A stretch of 24,768 nt of DNA, from assembly GCA_964450755.1 (NCBI GenBank), contig CAYVDJ010000116.1, positions 1 through 24,768 of the forward strand, read 5' to 3'. This DNA is from JAADDG01 sp964450755 (GTDB lineage Bacteria > Campylobacterota > Campylobacteria > Campylobacterales > JAADDG01). Below the pieces are notes generated by a model. It searched no databases. It saw only the letters and a program-made list of their open reading frames with translations, and was not told the DNA's origin. The stretch's first letter is position 1. The number at the start of each line of letters is the position of its first letter. Positions 8,080 through 16,235 of this stretch are shown here, piece by piece. Position numbers and translations under genes: made by a program.

Positions 8080-8975
8080 CAAAACTCCCTTTCTATCATA
8101 TCTTTTATAATTTTCTCCAAACCTTCATTTTTATGATCTCTAATCGCTTCTAGTGCCTCATAGCCGTACTCTTTGGCTTTTTTTACAGATTCATCAATCG
8201 CTCTGCTTTTTTGCATATTCTCTTTTATCCAATTGACCTCTTCTTGATTTAGCTCTTTTTTGTATAATGATTTTAGTTTTTCTCTGCCTTCTTGATCCAA
8301 AAAACGATACAGATAGATATAAGGAAGTGTGGTTTTACCCTCTTTAAAGTCATTTAAAGCCGGTTTTCCAAGCTTGAGACTCTCTTGGGTGATATCCAAA
8401 ACATCATCTATGATTTGAAAAGCAAGTCCAAGATTTTTTCCGTATATGGAAAAAGCATTCTCGTCCAATCCTCCCAAAACCGCCGCACTTGCAGCACTTG
8501 CCTCTATCAAAGAGGCCGTTTTTTGATAGATCATATCAAAATACTCGTCAATATCGGGATTGAAAGTTTTTGAAAGTCTCACATCGTTTAACTCTCCCAA
8601 AGACAAAAGGGCAACCGCATTTGAGATGATCTGAGCTACCTTCTTTTCATATCCGACAAGTTCAAAATAGGCCTTTGAATATAAAATATCTCCAAGCATT
8701 ATAGCACTTTTATCACCGTATAAAGCATTGATAGAGGCAACTCCTCTTCTTAAATCGGCATCATCTATAACATCATCATGAAGCAGACTTGCAGCATGTA
8801 TAAGCTCTATAATGGCCGCAAGTTTGTAAGATATCTCATTATGCGGAGCAATTTTTAAAACAAGTTTTGCCCTTAGACGCTTACCGCTTGGAAGTTTGTT
8901 AAAAAGTTCATCTACATAAGAGCTTTTAACACTGCCGACAATAGAATGCATATAAAATTCAACTTTATCCAACAC
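8079..8975 (-). CDS. Long-chain trans-polyprenyl diphosphate synthase (IspB/HepT-like)
   Basis: An all-alpha prenyltransferase that adds isopentenyl units to an allylic diphosphate. In this setting it most likely makes the side chain of menaquinone. The two Asp-rich motifs are present: LLHDDVIDDADLRRG (first motif, Asp67-Asp72) and FQIIDDVLD (second motif, 186-194). GKRLRAKL (31-38) and GELNDVRL are also family signatures. At 298 residues it fits octaprenyl/heptaprenyl synthases. Chain length cannot be fixed from the sequence. The start is GTG (8975..8973), three nt after the previous stop, with AAGGA upstream. It overlaps hemA by one base. Confidence 0.92.
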   Translation of the reverse strand: MLDKVEFYMHSIVGSVKSSYVDELFNKLPSGKRLRAKLVLKIAPHNEISYKLAAIIELIHAASLLHDDVIDDADLRRGVASINALYGDKSAIMLGDILYSKAYFELVGYEKKVAQIISNAVALLSLGELNDVRLSKTFNPDIDEYFDMIYQKTASLIEASAASAAVLGGLDENAFSIYGKNLGLAFQIIDDVLDITQESLKLGKPALNDFKEGKTTLPYIYLYRFLDQEGREKLKSLYKKELNQEEVNWIKENMQKSRAIDESVKKAKEYGYEALEAIRDHKNEGLEKIIKDMIEREF

Positions 8976-8978
8976 CGC

Positions 8979-9404
8979 TTATTTCCTTCTTTTTGGTTCT
9001 ATAAAACTGACACTGTTTCCTTTTTGTGGATCACTGATAAACACACCAAGCGTTGCGATCTCTTTTTTCTCATCAAAATCTTCAAATTTCAACAACATAT
9101 AGGGCATAAGCCATGCTTTTGGAGGTTTTTTATCGATAATCTGTCTGATAAAATCCCTGCCCCTTTTTCGGTACAAAACATATTGATAAGGAAACCCCTC
9201 ATAGTTTGCCAAAATCACCAGACCTTCATTTTTATAAAGAGTCCATCTGAATTTGAAAAGTCCCGCATCTTTTATTTTGGTCTCTTCTTTGTTTATCTGT
9301 ACTGTTGCCGTTTCATCTTTTTTCAGTTTAAAAGTATATTGATACTCCCAGTTTACGCCAAAACAAAAACCTGCCAAAAAAATTACAAGAAAAAATTTAC
9401 TCAT
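8979..9404 (-). CDS. Small exported protein of unknown function
   Basis: This 141-residue protein has a hydrophobic N-terminus (residues 4-16, LVIFLAGFCFG) that reads as a signal peptide. Cys14 is not in a proper lipobox. The rest is a compact basic domain with many beta-prone stretches (WEYQYTFKLKKDETATVQIN, LVILANYEGFPYQYVLYRK). A later segment mentions no recognisable motif (GVFISDPQKGNSVSFIEP). No family could be named with confidence. Its start codon overlaps the end of the DUF2018 gene by 8 bp and its stop is 3 nt before the polyprenyl synthase start, so it is co-translated with both. A periplasmic location is the only safe prediction. Confidence 0.7.
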   Translation of the reverse strand: MSKFFLVIFLAGFCFGVNWEYQYTFKLKKDETATVQINKEETKIKDAGLFKFRWTLYKNEGLVILANYEGFPYQYVLYRKRGRDFIRQIIDKKPPKAWLMPYMLLKFEDFDEKKEIATLGVFISDPQKGNSVSFIEPKRRK

Positions 9405-9675
9405 TTTGGGAAAGAATGTTACCCATACTCTCTATATAGATATTGTGCTGTCTTTGTCTGATTTTGTCCTGATTGTTAAAAATATAATTGTTTATAATAG
9501 TTTCCACATCTTTGTCTTCACCCAAAACCTCTTCCAAAAGAAGTTCAAGCGCTGACAGTTTATGAATAACATTTCCCAATTCCTGCTCTACCAAATTCCT
9601 GTTGGCATTAAAAATCACATCAAAATATTTATTCTCAGGTGTACCGCCGAATATATCGTCGTTAAAAATATCCAT
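9397..9675 (-). CDS. DUF2018 protein, homologue of H. pylori HP0242
   Basis: This acidic, largely helical protein of 92 residues has a C-terminus (NIYIESMGNILSQNE) that closely follows the DUF2018 family, whose best known member is H. pylori HP0242. That protein was crystallised as an intertwined, pseudo-knotted homodimer. The N-terminal motif IFGGTPENKYFDVIFNANR also fits. The family appears restricted to Campylobacterota and its cellular role is unknown. The start is ATG with an AGGAGA six nt upstream. It is the first gene of the minus-strand run, immediately after a TATAAT promoter, and overlaps the next gene by 8 bp. Confidence 0.85.
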   Translation of the reverse strand: MDIFNDDIFGGTPENKYFDVIFNANRNLVEQELGNVIHKLSALELLLEEVLGEDKDVETIINNYIFNNQDKIRQRQHNIYIESMGNILSQNE

Positions 9676-9707
9676 ACTTTCTCCTAAACTCTCTTAAAAA
9701 TCATAGG

Positions 9708-9713
9708 ATTATA
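9708..9713 (-). promoter_or_regulatory. Putative -10 box of the DUF2018-hemA-proS-hemC-ubiD operon
   Basis: TATAAT is read on the minus strand at 9713..9708 within GTGCTATAATCC, 32 nt upstream of the DUF2018 ATG. A weak TGGAAA at 9736..9731 lies 17 nt further upstream as a possible -35. No comparable promoter was seen between the downstream genes, whose ends overlap or lie within 20 bp, so this is probably the main promoter for ten genes. Confidence 0.6.
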
Positions 9714-9759
9714 GCACAATAAAACTGCACTTTCCAGAAAAAAGAGGATTATTATTTGA

Positions 9760-9765
9760 TATAAT
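9760..9765 (+). promoter_or_regulatory. Putative -10 box of the small gene at 9807
   Basis: TATAAT on the plus strand (in TTGATATAATAAAA), 41 nt before the ATG at 9807. It stands back to back with the minus-strand -10 at 9713..9708, about 46 bp apart. The whole 9676-9806 spacer therefore looks like a compact divergent promoter region. Confidence 0.5.
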
Positions 9766-9806
9766 AAAATCCGTTACATAAAAATTAACTAAAAGAATAT
9801 AAAAAT

Positions 9807-10169
9807 ATGAGAGAAAAGAAAATAGAAAAATATCTGAGACTCAAATACATAAGAGAGATAGAGAGATATATAAATCGTATCGTAAACTTTTTAAATACAA
9901 AAACAGATCCGACAAAAGAGGAATTTTGTAATTTTGCAAATGAAAAGTACAAAAAGATACAAGAGTGCGAGAAAATTCTTCTTACCAAAGGTTATCCTGC
10001 CGATATGGAAAAGTTTGCCGACAAAATCATCTATGCCGCAAACTCCCAAAAAGAGATGGACGATCTAAAAGGAGAGATCCTCTATGAAGCCAACCGCATC
10101 AGAAAAACAAAGAGACTAAGAAGTTATAAGAAAGACAAACATAAAAAAACAGATATTCAAGAGTATTAA
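9807..10169 (+). CDS. Small charged helical protein of unknown function
   Basis: This 120-residue protein is very rich in Lys, Glu and Arg, with no signal peptide or membrane segment. Long helical stretches are predicted from KIEKYLRLKYIREIERYINR and from EKMDD-like charged repeats. The last 25 residues are strongly basic (KTKRLRSYKKDKHKK), which could suit nucleic-acid or ribosome contact, but this is a guess. No family is recognised. It has its own TATAAT promoter but only a weak AAAAGAA as ribosome binding site. It is transcribed divergently from the DUF2018 operon and convergently with the asnB operon. It is probably real because of the promoter, the codon use like its neighbours and the absence of a better frame. 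Confidence 0.65.
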   Translation: MREKKIEKYLRLKYIREIERYINRIVNFLNTKTDPTKEEFCNFANEKYKKIQECEKILLTKGYPADMEKFADKIIYAANSQKEMDDLKGEILYEANRIRKTKRLRSYKKDKHKKTDIQEY

Positions 10170-10242
10170 AAACCGGCTATATCTCTGATTGGAACATTCT
10201 TATTTTCATATTGTGATCTGTAAAAACCAGCGCTAAAATCAT

Positions 10243-12153
10243 CTACCCCATCCATCTTTCTCTCCACATCTCAAAAACTATGATACTCCAAAGTTTATTG
10301 ATACTTATCTTTTTCCCGTCTTTGAAAGCTTTTTTCATTCCTAAAACCTCTTTTGGGATAAAATACTCACTCTTTTTTATCCTTTTCTCATCCAGATAAA
10401 TATCAACCAAAAATGAGAGTTCTTTTCTCAACCATCTCTCAAGCGGAGGTTGAAAACCGCTTTTTGGTCTTTGCAGTTTTTTCTTCGGAATATATTTATA
10501 TAAAATCTTCTTTAAAAGATACTTTTTTTCTCTGTTTTTATATTTTACGCAGACAGGAACTCTTGAGAGATATTCTACTATCCTGTGATCTATCAGAGGT
10601 TCTCTTGCTTCCAAAGAGAGAGACATCGAAGCTCTGTCCACCTTTACCAAAGAGTTGTCGCTAAGATATGTTATATAGTCCATTGCCATCATCTGATCAA
10701 GAAAATTCAAATCTTTTATATCATTGAAATATTTAAAAGAAAACGGTATAACCTGTTGCACTTTGCGAAGAGACAGAAGTTTATAAAGCTCTTTTTGAGA
10801 GATATTTGAACTTGCATTTACAAACATTTCCGAAAGACTTTTTGAATTTATCGCTCTTTTAAATTTATTATATTTATCTGTAATGTTTCTGTTTTTTAGA
10901 CTCTGGGGCAAAAGAAGATTGATACCTTTTACGGACGAATCGGGTAACAGACCGACAAGCATTTTTAGGGTATTTTTTTTAAAAGAGTTGGCAAGAGGAT
11001 ATAAAGCGGAATATTTACTGTAACCGCAAAATGCCTCATCTCCGCCGTCTCCTGAAAGTGCCACTTTGACACCTCTTTTTGCAAAAGCGCAAAGAGCAAC
11101 TGTAGGAATAGTCGAATCATCAGCAAACGGTTCATCATATATAAAAGGCAGATTTAGGGCAATATCGACAAGCTCTTTTTCCCCTATAAAATGATTTTGA
11201 TGCTTTGTCCCAAGATATCTTGCAATATTTTTGGCATAATAGGACTCGTCAAACTCCTCCTCTTCAAAACCGATACTGAAAGTATTTAACTTTTGATCAT
11301 AATTTCTCTGCAAAACAGCCGCTACAAATGAAGAATCATATCCCCCGCTTAAAAATATCCCCACATCTACATCGGCTATCATTCTAAAAGAGGAAGCTTC
11401 ATACAAAATCTCTTCAAGCTCTCTTTCTATTTCTTTTTCACTTTTTTCAAACTTCTCTTTTTTATAGTACTCCAACACACTCCAATATCTTTTTATCTCA
11501 TACTTATTAGAGGTGATATCATATAACATATAACATCCCTGTTCCAATTTATAGAGATTTTTAAATATGGAATTTTTGGAAGGAACATAACCAAAACGCA
11601 TATAAAAAGGTAAAACATTTTCATTCAATTCTTTGACAAAAGAGGGATTTTTATGAAAAGCCTTAATCTCAGAAGCAAAGACAAACTCCCCTCCCCCATC
11701 ATAGAAATAAAGAGGTTTGACTCCGGCTCTGTCTCTTGCCAAAAAGAGAGTTCCCTCTTTTTTATCATAAATGCAAAAAGCAAACATTCCGATAAATCTC
11801 TCTACACACTCTCTTCCCCACTCCATGTAGGCATAGAGTATCACTTCCGTATCACTTTTTGATCTGAAAAAATATCCGAGTTTTACAAGCTCCTCTTTGA
11901 TGTCCCTGAAATTATAAACCTCACCGTTATAAACAATGACAAATCTTTTGCAATCAGACACAAAAGGCTGATGGGCGTTTTGGGAAATATCCAAAATAGA
12001 GAGGCGATTATGTGCAAGATGGATAAAATCATCTTTAAATCTCTCTACAAACAAACCACTGTCATCACTTCCCCTGTGAGACAGTTCTCTGTTCATAAGA
12101 TCCAAAATTTCTTTTTGCGAGGTTTTAGAAACAAAACCCGCTATTGAACACAT
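10243..12153 (-). CDS. asnB: AsnB-type glutamine-dependent amidotransferase / asparagine synthase
   Basis: An N-terminal class II glutaminase domain is fused to a C-terminal ATP-pyrophosphatase domain, 636 residues. The mature nucleophile Cys2 is present (MCSIAGFV). So are HRGSDDSG (26-33), Arg50 in NRLSILDIS, YNGEVYNF (75-82) and Asp101, which together complete the glutamine site. The synthetase domain has the SGGYDSS P-loop (269-275) and ALSGDGGDEAFCGYSKY. Copies in polysaccharide loci often amidate sugar carboxyls or modify the polymer rather than make free asparagine. The locus suggests this here, but the acceptor cannot be read from the sequence. The ATG overlaps the stop of the upstream glycosyltransferase by 13 bp. 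It is the last gene of the minus-strand polysaccharide operon. A second, glutaminase-defective paralogue lies two genes upstream. Confidence 0.92.
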   Translation of the reverse strand: MCSIAGFVSKTSQKEILDLMNRELSHRGSDDSGLFVERFKDDFIHLAHNRLSILDISQNAHQPFVSDCKRFVIVYNGEVYNFRDIKEELVKLGYFFRSKSDTEVILYAYMEWGRECVERFIGMFAFCIYDKKEGTLFLARDRAGVKPLYFYDGGGEFVFASEIKAFHKNPSFVKELNENVLPFYMRFGYVPSKNSIFKNLYKLEQGCYMLYDITSNKYEIKRYWSVLEYYKKEKFEKSEKEIERELEEILYEASSFRMIADVDVGIFLSGGYDSSFVAAVLQRNYDQKLNTFSIGFEEEEFDESYYAKNIARYLGTKHQNHFIGEKELVDIALNLPFIYDEPFADDSTIPTVALCAFAKRGVKVALSGDGGDEAFCGYSKYSALYPLANSFKKNTLKMLVGLLPDSSVKGINLLLPQSLKNRNITDKYNKFKRAINSKSLSEMFVNASSNISQKELYKLLSLRKVQQVIPFSFKYFNDIKDLNFLDQMMAMDYITYLSDNSLVKVDRASMSLSLEAREPLIDHRIVEYLSRVPVCVKYKNREKKYLLKKILYKYIPKKKLQRPKSGFQPPLERWLRKELSFLVDIYLDEKRIKKSEYFIPKEVLGMKKAFKDGKKISINKLWSIIVFEMWRERWMG

Positions 12154-13331
12154 GCAAAACCTTTTCTTTTAGCCAAAGCCGCTTCTATCTTGTCCTTATA
12201 AACCAAAACTATCTTCTCTTTTTCAAAATCTTTCACCCTAAAAGAACCCATCTTTTTATATTTTTGCCTCAATCTCTCATCCCTCATCATTTTCTCCATC
12301 GCTTCACTCATAGCAACGGGATTATTTACAGGAACCAATACTCCGTATTTTGCATATTCTACTCCCTGTTGAAGTTCAAAATGGGTACCGCTTTGAGAAG
12401 AGAGTATCTCTCTGGGTCCGCTTTTGCAATCGGTACTGATAACAGGAACTTCACAGGCAAGAGCTTCCAAAACAACATTCGGAAATCCCTCATAATCAGA
12501 ACCCAAAACAAAAACATCCGCTTTTGAAAGATATGAAAAAGGGTTGGACTGACGACCGAGTAAAAACACATTCTCACCAAGATTTAAATCCTCTATCAGA
12601 TTTTCAAGTTCCTCTTTTAACTCCCCCTCCCCTATGATGATGAGTTTTGCATGGGGATCATTCAAACGGTAAAAAGCCTCTATCAACATTTTTTGGTTTT
12701 TTTGAGGGTGTAGTCTTCCGATATTTATAAAAGTAAAAGAAGAGAAAGGAAATCTGGAAGGTTCATTTTTAAGATATTCTATCTTTGTAAGATCTATGGG
12801 ATTATTGACTACCTCTATAAGCTTTGAGGGAACAGAAAAATTTTCTATCAAATCCGCTTTTATACCCTGAGAATTTGGAAGAATCAGATCTGCTTTTGGA
12901 TAGAGCCTTTTTATAAGATACCTGCTTACACGATCTTTTAAAGAACCCAAAAAATACTCTTTGGAAGGCGCTATTCTCTCACTCACTATACAAAGAGGAT
13001 CATTACCGTAACTTTTGGCAAGAAGATTGATATAGTTTGGACGGTTCATAAAAGAGAGAGATATATCTATCTCATACTCTTTGCAAAACTCTTTATAACT
13101 GTATCCCAAAAAAGGAAGCTTTGCAAGTTTTGTTACTCCGCTTTCCTGATACTCTCCCTGATCCAAAAGCACAACTTCTATCTCTTTTGGAATCTCATAA
13201 TCTATCCTCTCATGCATCAAAACAAGAGTGATCTCATAATCACTCTTCAGTTCGTTTAAGAGTATAGAGACCACTCTCTCAGCCCCGTCTCCCTCCAAAG
13301 AGTAGATCAGTATCGCCATTTTTTTAAGCAT
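12141..13331 (-). CDS. Glycosyltransferase, GT4 family (GT-B fold)
   Basis: This 396-residue GT-B enzyme has a Gly-rich N-terminal loop (ILIYSLEGDGAERVV, 7-21), then FINIGRLHPQKNQKMLIEAF (201-220), IIIGEGELKEEL (231-242), and the C-terminal E-x7-E nucleotide-sugar motif DYEGFPNVVLEALAC (Glu281, Glu289). It is cytoplasmic and predicted to be a retaining enzyme using an activated sugar. Donor and acceptor are not identifiable. The start ATG overlaps the stop of the preceding glycosyltransferase by 8 bp (ATGCTTAA), and its own end overlaps asnB by 13 bp. It shares an overall plan with that glycosyltransferase but the two are diverged, so they probably make different linkages. Confidence 0.92.
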   Translation of the reverse strand: MLKKMAILIYSLEGDGAERVVSILLNELKSDYEITLVLMHERIDYEIPKEIEVVLLDQGEYQESGVTKLAKLPFLGYSYKEFCKEYEIDISLSFMNRPNYINLLAKSYGNDPLCIVSERIAPSKEYFLGSLKDRVSRYLIKRLYPKADLILPNSQGIKADLIENFSVPSKLIEVVNNPIDLTKIEYLKNEPSRFPFSSFTFINIGRLHPQKNQKMLIEAFYRLNDPHAKLIIIGEGELKEELENLIEDLNLGENVFLLGRQSNPFSYLSKADVFVLGSDYEGFPNVVLEALACEVPVISTDCKSGPREILSSQSGTHFELQQGVEYAKYGVLVPVNNPVAMSEAMEKMMRDERLRQKYKKMGSFRVKDFEKEKIVLVYKDKIEAALAKRKGFACVQ

Positions 13332-14427
13332 AAATATCCTTTAAAACTTTCTCATATTTTTCTATTATCTTTTTAAGAGCATATCTTCTTTCAACACTTT
13401 TTCTGATCTCATCTTTATCTAGTCTGATATTTTTTATCTCTTTTATCTTTTTTGCCAAAGCCTTTGTATCAAAAGCTTTTACGCTCCAACCGTTAATACC
13501 TTCCAAAATGATCTCATTGATTCCTCCTTTGCATTTAAAAGCCAAAAGAGGACATTTACAGGCATTTGCTTCAAGCAGCACATTTGCAAATCCCTCATAT
13601 CTGGAACTAAGCACAAAAAGATCCGCCTGAGCCATAAAAGGATATGGATTTTGGATAAATCCTTTAAAAGTGATCTGATTTTCCACCCCCATATCTTTGG
13701 CTTTTTTTTCCAAAGCTTTTCTCTCTTTTCCCTCTCCCAAAATTGTCAGATGAATATCTTTGTCCTTTGTCAGACAAAGCGCCTCTATCAGCAGATCAAA
13801 ACCCTTTTTATAGGTTAAAGATCCGACAGAGAGGAGATTGTATCTGCTTTTGTCAAAAAGCTTTTTTTCTGATTGTGATCTTTTTTGGATCATCTCTATA
13901 TCGACCGGATTATTGATAAGATACATTCTGTTTTCATCTATGCCATAGTTGTTTTTCAGGTCATTAAACATATCGTTTGACTGGCAGATAACAAGATCGA
14001 AATTTTTATAAACGGTTTTAAACATCAGATCAAAAAGACGGGGATATTTTTCATCTTTGTTTTTCATCGAAACGATATTTGTCTCTCTTGCTACAAATTT
14101 GATCTCTTTTGGGAAAAACTTTCTTATAGAAGCGATGAGAAGATTTAAAGAACCTATACTTGAAAAAACCATATCGGGTTTGAGTTTTTTAAGCATCTTT
14201 ATCAAAGGCAAAACGGAATTTCTCAAACTGTCCATACCAAGCTCAAAAACCTCTATATCCTTTGGCAGACACCCAAGAAGCTTTCCTTTCTTTTTCAACA
14301 AAACCAAAACAGGCTCAAAACTCTCTCTTGAGAGACTGTTTAAAAGTGTGCAAATGATCTTTTCTGCCCCTCCTGCGTTCATAAACGGAAGAACAAAAGC
14401 TATTTTGATCTTTTTTATCTCATCCAT
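13324..14427 (-). CDS. Glycosyltransferase, GT4 family (GT-B fold)
   Basis: This 367-residue GT-B enzyme opens with KIAFVLPFMNAGGAEKII (8-25), the acceptor-side Gly loop. It continues with LLSVGSLTYKKGFDLLIEAL (198-217), LTILGEGKERKALE (227-240) and the E-x7-E motif SRYEGFANVLLEANAC (Glu278, Glu286). It is predicted to be a cytoplasmic, retaining sugar transferase building the repeat unit on a lipid carrier. The substrate is unknown. The ATG at 14427 overlaps the end of the upstream asparagine-synthase-like gene by 13 bp. Its stop overlaps the next glycosyltransferase by 8 bp, so translation is coupled throughout. Confidence 0.92.
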   Translation of the reverse strand: MDEIKKIKIAFVLPFMNAGGAEKIICTLLNSLSRESFEPVLVLLKKKGKLLGCLPKDIEVFELGMDSLRNSVLPLIKMLKKLKPDMVFSSIGSLNLLIASIRKFFPKEIKFVARETNIVSMKNKDEKYPRLFDLMFKTVYKNFDLVICQSNDMFNDLKNNYGIDENRMYLINNPVDIEMIQKRSQSEKKLFDKSRYNLLSVGSLTYKKGFDLLIEALCLTKDKDIHLTILGEGKERKALEKKAKDMGVENQITFKGFIQNPYPFMAQADLFVLSSRYEGFANVLLEANACKCPLLAFKCKGGINEIILEGINGWSVKAFDTKALAKKIKEIKNIRLDKDEIRKSVERRYALKKIIEKYEKVLKDIYA

Positions 14428-16235
14428 CTCTCATACCACAGTTCAAAAACAAATATATTCCATAAAGTTACTATTTTTTCGTTATATCCTCCAAGATAAT
14501 CATCCCTCATTTTTATAATCTTTTCCACTTCAAAAATATTTTCTCTTTTTAATCTCTCTTCATTGATATACTCCAAAAAAAGTTCTCTCAAATCACCCCT
14601 AAACCATTTGTCAAGAGGGATACTAAAACCCTGTTTTGGTCTTTGCATTATCTCTTTTGGGATATATCTGTGGATAATCTCTTTTAAAATATACTTTTTT
14701 ACTCCGTTTTTCTGTTTTAAAGAGGTATCTATCCTTGCCATAAAAGAGAGAAGCTCCTCATCCAAAAAAGGCTCTTTCAATGACAGATCAAAATGAAAAC
14801 AGGATCGTCCGGTTTTTGTTATCTCATCATCGATAAGATAGGTCTTTATCGTAGCCGCAAGGAGATTGTTCAACTCATCATTGCTCTCATACAGCATTCT
14901 GTTTTCAAAATTTGTATTTAAATTTTTTATATCTTTTTGCAACAGGATCTCTTTCACCTCTTTAAAAGTAAGAGACTGGCTTTTGTGTTTAAGCATTCCG
15001 GCTATGTTATCTTCATCAAGTATATTTTTTAATTTTTCATATTTTGAGAAAAAATTATTAAAAGCATTTTTGTTTACTATCTCTTTTGATTCTATCAGAC
15101 TCATAGATTTAACAGTAAATTTTCTTATAAACTTTGGAAAACGGCTGAATGCTCTATACTGTTTTATATCATCTCCGGTTCCAAAAACCTCATCCCCCCC
15201 GTCTCCCGCCAAGATGGTATCCACCTCATCTTTGGCATGTTTCAAAGCAAAAAGAGTGGGAAAAGCAGCTTTGTCTCCAAAAGGTTCATCAAATGCCTCT
15301 GTAAAATCATCCAATATATCTTTCATGGTTGAGGGAGAGAATAAAAACCTGTGATGGAGAGAGTTTATCTCTTTTGCAATCTTACCGGCATAGATCGACT
15401 CATCAAATTTTTTCTCATAAAATCCGACCGTATAGGTGTGGATATTTTTATCAAATACTTTTTTAACCAAAGCAGCAATACTGCTGCTGTCATATCCTCC
15501 ACTTAACAAAACTCCTATCTCGGATGATGAAGATGCAACCTTTCCAAGAGAGTTAAAAAGCAGCTCCTCTGCCATGTCAATCGCTTCTTTTTCATCCATA
15601 TCCAAAAGGGGCATCTTATAAAGCTGTGCCAAATCCCAATATTTTTTTTCGGAAAAAAGCTTTCTTTTTAAATCGATCTCCAGATAATATCCGGCTTTTA
15701 GTTTAAAAGTATTCTCATAGATAGTATTTGGTTCCAGCATATAACCGAATCTCAAATAAAGCGCAAGAGAATTTTGATCTATCTTTTTATCAAACTCATC
15801 AAATTCAAGCAGATTTTGCAAACTGTCGGCAAACAGAAAATAATCATCTTTGTAGTAGTAATAAAAAGGCTTTACCCCTGTTTTGTCACGAAAAACAAAT
15901 ATTTTATTTTCCAAAGAGTTACAAAAGATAAAAGAGAATACCCCTTCAAATCTTTTAACTATATCCTCACCCCATTTATGCAAAGCTTTCAGTGCAACTT
16001 CGGCAGAATCTTTTGTTTCAAAAGAATATCCGTAAAGTTTAAGCTTTTTTCTAAACTCATCCGCATTATAAAGCACTCCTTTAAAAAGGAGAGTCATATA
16101 TCCGTATTTTAGGATTTTACCGCTCTTTTCAAACCCTATCAAGGCAAAAGGATTATGAAAAATCTTAAAATTCTCTCTCTTTTTATCAAGATTATCCTTT
16201 TGACGATAATCCAAGAATCCACTTATTTTTCTCAA
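14415..16235 (-). CDS. Asparagine-synthase-like protein with Arg in place of the catalytic Cys2
   Basis: This paralogue of the asnB product has an intact ATP-pyrophosphatase domain (VLLSGGYDSSS, 243-252; LAGDGGDEVFGTGDD) but a decayed glutaminase domain. I start it at TTG 16235..16233, which has AAAAGGAA six nt upstream and gives 606 residues. The N-terminus MRKISGFLDY then aligns with MCSIAGFVSK of the other copy, putting Arg where Cys2 should be. An ATG at 16286 is also in frame and would add 17 residues, but it lacks a good binding site and still has no N-terminal Cys. HRG, NRLSILD and YNGE are also gone, the last replaced by LFKGVLYN (50-57). The protein probably cannot hydrolyse glutamine. 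It may use free ammonia, another amine, or ammonia from a partner. It overlaps the deacetylase gene by 44 bp. The gene contains a G7 run (15200..15194). Confidence 0.85.
   Translation of the reverse strand: MRKISGFLDYRQKDNLDKKRENFKIFHNPFALIGFEKSGKILKYGYMTLLFKGVLYNADEFRKKLKLYGYSFETKDSAEVALKALHKWGEDIVKRFEGVFSFIFCNSLENKIFVFRDKTGVKPFYYYYKDDYFLFADSLQNLLEFDEFDKKIDQNSLALYLRFGYMLEPNTIYENTFKLKAGYYLEIDLKRKLFSEKKYWDLAQLYKMPLLDMDEKEAIDMAEELLFNSLGKVASSSSEIGVLLSGGYDSSSIAALVKKVFDKNIHTYTVGFYEKKFDESIYAGKIAKEINSLHHRFLFSPSTMKDILDDFTEAFDEPFGDKAAFPTLFALKHAKDEVDTILAGDGGDEVFGTGDDIKQYRAFSRFPKFIRKFTVKSMSLIESKEIVNKNAFNNFFSKYEKLKNILDEDNIAGMLKHKSQSLTFKEVKEILLQKDIKNLNTNFENRMLYESNDELNNLLAATIKTYLIDDEITKTGRSCFHFDLSLKEPFLDEELLSFMARIDTSLKQKNGVKKYILKEIIHRYIPKEIMQRPKQGFSIPLDKWFRGDLRELFLEYINEERLKRENIFEVEKIIKMRDDYLGGYNEKIVTLWNIFVFELWYERWMR

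Noticed and set aside
10170..10242. Bidirectional terminator between the convergent small gene and asnB
   Set aside because: No inverted repeat of useful length was found; AAAAACCGGC and AAAAACCAGC are direct, not inverted, repeats.
14866..15354. Plus-strand open frame of 162 codons opposite the AsnB-like gene
   Set aside because: Antisense to the conserved ATP-pyrophosphatase domain; low-complexity Ser/Phe/Leu composition typical of a shadow frame.
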